Part shown: positions 61,951 through 64,000 of the stretch, piece by piece
Layout: the number at the start of each line of letters is the position of its first letter
Position numbering within the stretch: the first letter of the stretch is position 1
Source: Curtobacterium sp. UNCCL20
GTDB taxonomy: Bacteria > Actinomycetota > Actinomycetes > Actinomycetales > Microbacteriaceae
Assembly: GCF_900101675.1 (NCBI RefSeq)
Contig: NZ_FNKG01000001.1
Coordinates: 1,866,341 to 1,930,340, forward strand
DNA: 64,000 nucleotides
Direction: 5' to 3'
Program-made: the position numbers and the translations under genes
The notes under the pieces: model-generated
What the model saw: only the letters and a program-made list of their open reading frames with translations
What the model was told of the DNA's origin: nothing
Database searches by the model: none

Positions 61951-63183
61951 ATGGCCTCCGAGACCCGCACCCCCTTCGAAGAGCAGCGTTCTGCTCGTCC
62001 GCAGGTGCGCCCGCGCACCGAGGGCTGGACCCAGGCCACCGACACCGCCGGCCGCCCGCTCCTGCAGTTCGCCTCCCCGAAGCGCGGCAAGCCGCCCGTG
62101 CACCTCGCCGACATGACGGTCGAGGAACGCGTCGCCAAGGTCAAGGAGCTCGGCCTCCCGGGCTTCCGCGCCAAGCAGCTCTCGACGCACTACTTCACGC
62201 ACTACACGTCCGACCCGGCGCAGATGACCGACCTGCCCGCCGCCCAGCGCGACGAGCTCGTCGCCGGCATGCTGCCGCCGCTCCTCACCGAGACCCGGCG
62301 TCTCGCGACGGACAAGGGCGACACGATCAAGTTCCTCTGGAAGCTGCACGACGGCGCCCTGGTCGAGTCGGTCCTCATGCGGTACCCCGGACGCATCACG
62401 CTCTGCGTCTCGTCCCAGGCGGGATGCGGCATGAACTGCCCCTTCTGCGCCACCGGGCAGGCCGGACTGACCCGGAACATGTCCACCGCCGAGATCATCG
62501 AGCAGATCGTCCGGGCCAACGCCGCGATCGCCGCCGGTGAGCTCGGGGGCGACCCGCGCAAGGGTGGGCAGGACCGTGTCGACGCCGAGCGCGTGACGAA
62601 CATCGTGTTCATGGGCATGGGGGAGCCCCTGGCGAACTACAAGCGCGTGATGGACGCCGTGCGGATCATGGTCGCTCCGCAGCCGGACGGCCTCGGCATG
62701 AGCGCCCGCGGGATCACCATCTCGACGGTGGGGCTGGTCCCCGCGATCAACAAGCTCGCCGACGAGGACATCCCGGTCACCTTCGCGCTGTCCCTGCACG
62801 CCCCGGACGACGAGCTCCGCGACGAGCTCATCCCGGTGAACTCGAAGTGGAAGGCGGACGAGGCGATCGACGCCGCCCACAACTACTTCGTCAAGACGGG
62901 TCGCCGTGTCTCGATCGAGTACGCGCTCATCAAGGACATGAACGACCACGCGTGGCGAGCGGACCTGCTCGCCGAGAAGCTCAACAAGCGCGGCAAGGGG
63001 TGGGTGCACGTGAACCCGATCCCGCTCAACCCGACGCCCGGATCCGTGTGGACCTCCTCCGAGGTGCACGTGCAGGACGAGTTCGTCCGCCGGCTCAACG
63101 CCGCGGGCATCCCGACGACCCTCCGCGACACCCGCGGCAAGGAGATCGACGGGGCGTGCGGGCAGTTGGCCGCGGCCGAGTAG
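61951..63183 (+). CDS. rlmN: 23S rRNA/tRNA adenine-C2 methyltransferase RlmN
   Basis: A 410-residue radical-SAM enzyme that methylates C2 of A2503 in 23S rRNA and A37 in tRNA. Cluster cysteines are C159, C163, C166 (CGMNCPFC), with [11 protein letters not shown] and a late catalytic Cys (GACGQLAA). ATG at 61951; TAAACT -10 (61939-61944) is 7 nt upstream, suggesting leaderless mRNA. Confidence 0.96.
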   Translation: MASETRTPFEEQRSARPQVRPRTEGWTQATDTAGRPLLQFASPKRGKPPVHLADMTVEERVAKVKELGLPGFRAKQLSTHYFTHYTSDPAQMTDLPAAQRDELVAGMLPPLLTETRRLATDKGDTIKFLWKLHDGALVESVLMRYPGRITLCVSSQAGCGMNCPFCATGQAGLTRNMSTAEIIEQIVRANAAIAAGELGGDPRKGGQDRVDAERVTNIVFMGMGEPLANYKRVMDAVRIMVAPQPDGLGMSARGITISTVGLVPAINKLADEDIPVTFALSLHAPDDELRDELIPVNSKWKADEAIDAAHNYFVKTGRRVSIEYALIKDMNDHAWRADLLAEKLNKRGKGWVHVNPIPLNPTPGSVWTSSEVHVQDEFVRRLNAAGIPTTLRDTRGKEIDGACGQLAAAE

Positions 63184-63225
63184 ACGAGACCGGGTCCGGT
63201 CCGTCGGTCCGACGACCCAGCCTGG

Positions 63226-63253
63226 AGGCACGGTGCGACCCCGCACCGTGCCT
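63226..63253 (+). terminator. rlmN terminator hairpin
   Basis: 12-bp perfect stem AGGCACGGTGCG (63226-63237 with 63242-63253), ACCC loop, on a CTGGAGGC motif copy (63222). Confidence 0.8.
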
Positions 63254-63374
63254 TCCGTCGTTCCCGGGGTCGCGCTGGTGCGCGCGGCGCCGTTGCCTGC
63301 GCCCGCTGCCCGCTGCCGCCGCCCGCTGCCCGCCGCCCGACGCACCCGCCGCCGCCGCACCTGCCGCCGCGCCG

Positions 63375-63462
63375 TGGTGCGAGGTTGCGAGCACGGTGCG
63401 GGTCTGTGGCGCCGCACCACGCCGACGACCTCGCACCAGCCGGCAAGCTCGCACCGTGCGAG
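63375..63462. repeat. Nested palindromes upstream of the rRNA operon
   Basis: TGGTGCGAGGT (63375-63385) pairs with ACCTCGCACCA (63428-63438); CTCGCACCGTGCGAG (~63448-63462) is itself nearly palindromic. Nothing codes here. Confidence 0.65.
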
Positions 63463-63524
63463 CCCCCGGATCCCCGCAGTTCCGGTGATCGGCGGACCCG
63501 ACACGCCCGGGATGTGGGGCGGGT

Positions 63525-63554
63525 TGGTGCTCCCGTTCACCTCTGCGTAAAGTA
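63525..63554 (+). promoter_or_regulatory. Candidate rRNA operon promoter
   Basis: TTGGTG (63525-63530), 18-nt spacer, TAAAGT (63549-63554), about 335 nt upstream of 16S. An AT-richer leader follows. Confidence 0.6.
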
Positions 63555-63713
63555 ATCACTCGTTGCCGCTGAGGCGGAGAACGGAACGGCCGAGACGGTC
63601 ACCGGGTCACAGACTCGGAGATCTTGTCCGCCACGGTTCTTCCCCGGGCAACGAAAACCAAAGCCTCTCTGGCGAAGCTCCTTCATGGGGTGGAGCGGGG
63701 AGTGCGTCTGGTC

Positions 63714-63729
63714 CTTGAGAACTCAACAG
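63714..63729 (+). promoter_or_regulatory. boxA-like antitermination element in rRNA leader
   Basis: CTTGAGAACTCAACAG matches the TTGAGAACTCAACAG segment conserved in actinobacterial rRNA leaders and spacers, where it serves Nus-factor antitermination and RNase III processing. Confidence 0.7.
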
Positions 63730-63888
63730 CGTGCACATTGTCAATGCCAATTTATTGATTGACCTCGTGCCTGGTCGGTTTTTCCGGCTGGGTCATGATG
63801 CAATTCCTTTTGGATTGAAGATTGTCAGTTGACAGTCAACAGTCAGAATCAACTCGGTCTGATGCCTTCGGGTGTTGGGTCTGTATTT

Positions 63889-64000
63889 TTTTACGGAGAG
63901 TTTGATCCTGGCTCAGGACGAACGCTGGCGGCGTGCTTAACACATGCAAGTCGAACGATGATGCCCAGCTTGCTGGGTGGATTAGTGGCGAACGGGTGAG
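63889..64000 (+). rRNA. 16S ribosomal RNA, 5' end only
   Basis: Starts with TTTTACGGAGAGTTTGATCC and continues through GCTCAGGACGAACGCTGGCG, the universal 16S start; it is cut by the window end. The first variable part (GATGATGCCCAGCTTGCTGG) looks like Curtobacterium or a near relative. Confidence 0.97.

Noticed and set aside
63233..63550. 105-codon forward ORF upstream of 16S
   Set aside because: Arg/Pro-rich low complexity over palindromes and the rRNA promoter; no ribosome site.

Overview
The window is high-GC actinobacterial DNA. Codon third positions are almost all G or C, GTG starts and 4-nt stop/start overlaps are common, and several -10 boxes sit about 7 nt upstream of a start codon, as expected for leaderless mRNAs. 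The last ~110 bases are the 5' end of a 16S rRNA gene whose first variable stretch looks like Microbacteriaceae, most likely Curtobacterium. Apiose and other plant-sugar genes fit a plant-associated bacterium. The genus call comes from memory, not from a search.

Layout. 1-6.66 kb: 3' part of a type VII secretion (T7SS) ATPase gene, two small helical partner proteins, a secreted-type alpha/beta hydrolase and two intact plus one decayed tandem lipoprotein genes; the end of this block is clearly lower in GC. 6.7-16 kb: mostly housekeeping or unknown genes (membrane protein, RecQ helicase fused to a phosphoribosyltransferase-like tail, lipoproteins, an EEP nuclease/phosphatase, tRNA-Pro(GGG), a frameshifted lipoprotein gene). 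16-27.5 kb: fatty-acid desaturase and cold-shock protein, GH16 glycosidase, rifamycin ADP-ribosyltransferase arr with an Imm5-like gene, an ABC exporter, a DHFR-like reductase, a ScyD/E-like beta-propeller, a PLP decarboxylase, a Ser/Thr kinase-GAF protein and a TPR protein.

27.8-39.8 kb: two carbohydrate operons on either side of a LacI-family regulator gene. A leftward ABC importer operon also encodes an unknown 558-aa protein and a Gfo/Idh/MocA-DUF6807 fusion. A rightward operon encodes a Gfo/Idh/MocA oxidoreductase, a DUF993 protein and a sugar isomerase. An identical 14-nt LacI-type operator lies in front of both. 39.8-44.8 kb: a methyltransferase and a 1311-aa fusion of GT2 glycosyltransferase, acyltransferase-3 and SGNH domains.

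44.9-54.6 kb: a regulon under a FadR-type GntR repressor, with three copies of a GGTCAACCGGTT operator. Its genes are an MFS transporter, a DhaK-DhaL tetrulose kinase, an RpiB-type isomerase, a TIM-type isomerase, a decarboxylase-like TIM barrel, an ApnO-like oxidoisomerase, an ApnL-like lactonase and an SDR dehydrogenase. Together they match the oxidative apiose route: apiose, apionolactone, apionate, 3-oxo-isoapionate, L-erythrulose, its phosphate, D-erythrose 4-phosphate. 54.7-63.2 kb: a YtrA-type GntR/membrane pair, an AraC regulator, a hydrolase, a MocR regulator divergent from a PNPOx-like protein, an NlpC/P60 hydrolase and rlmN. 63.2-64 kb: rRNA promoter, leader and 16S start.

A short motif, CTGGAGGCGCG, recurs across the window from 10.6 kb on, both inside genes and as paired arms of terminator-like hairpins. 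It is absent from the first 10.6 kb.
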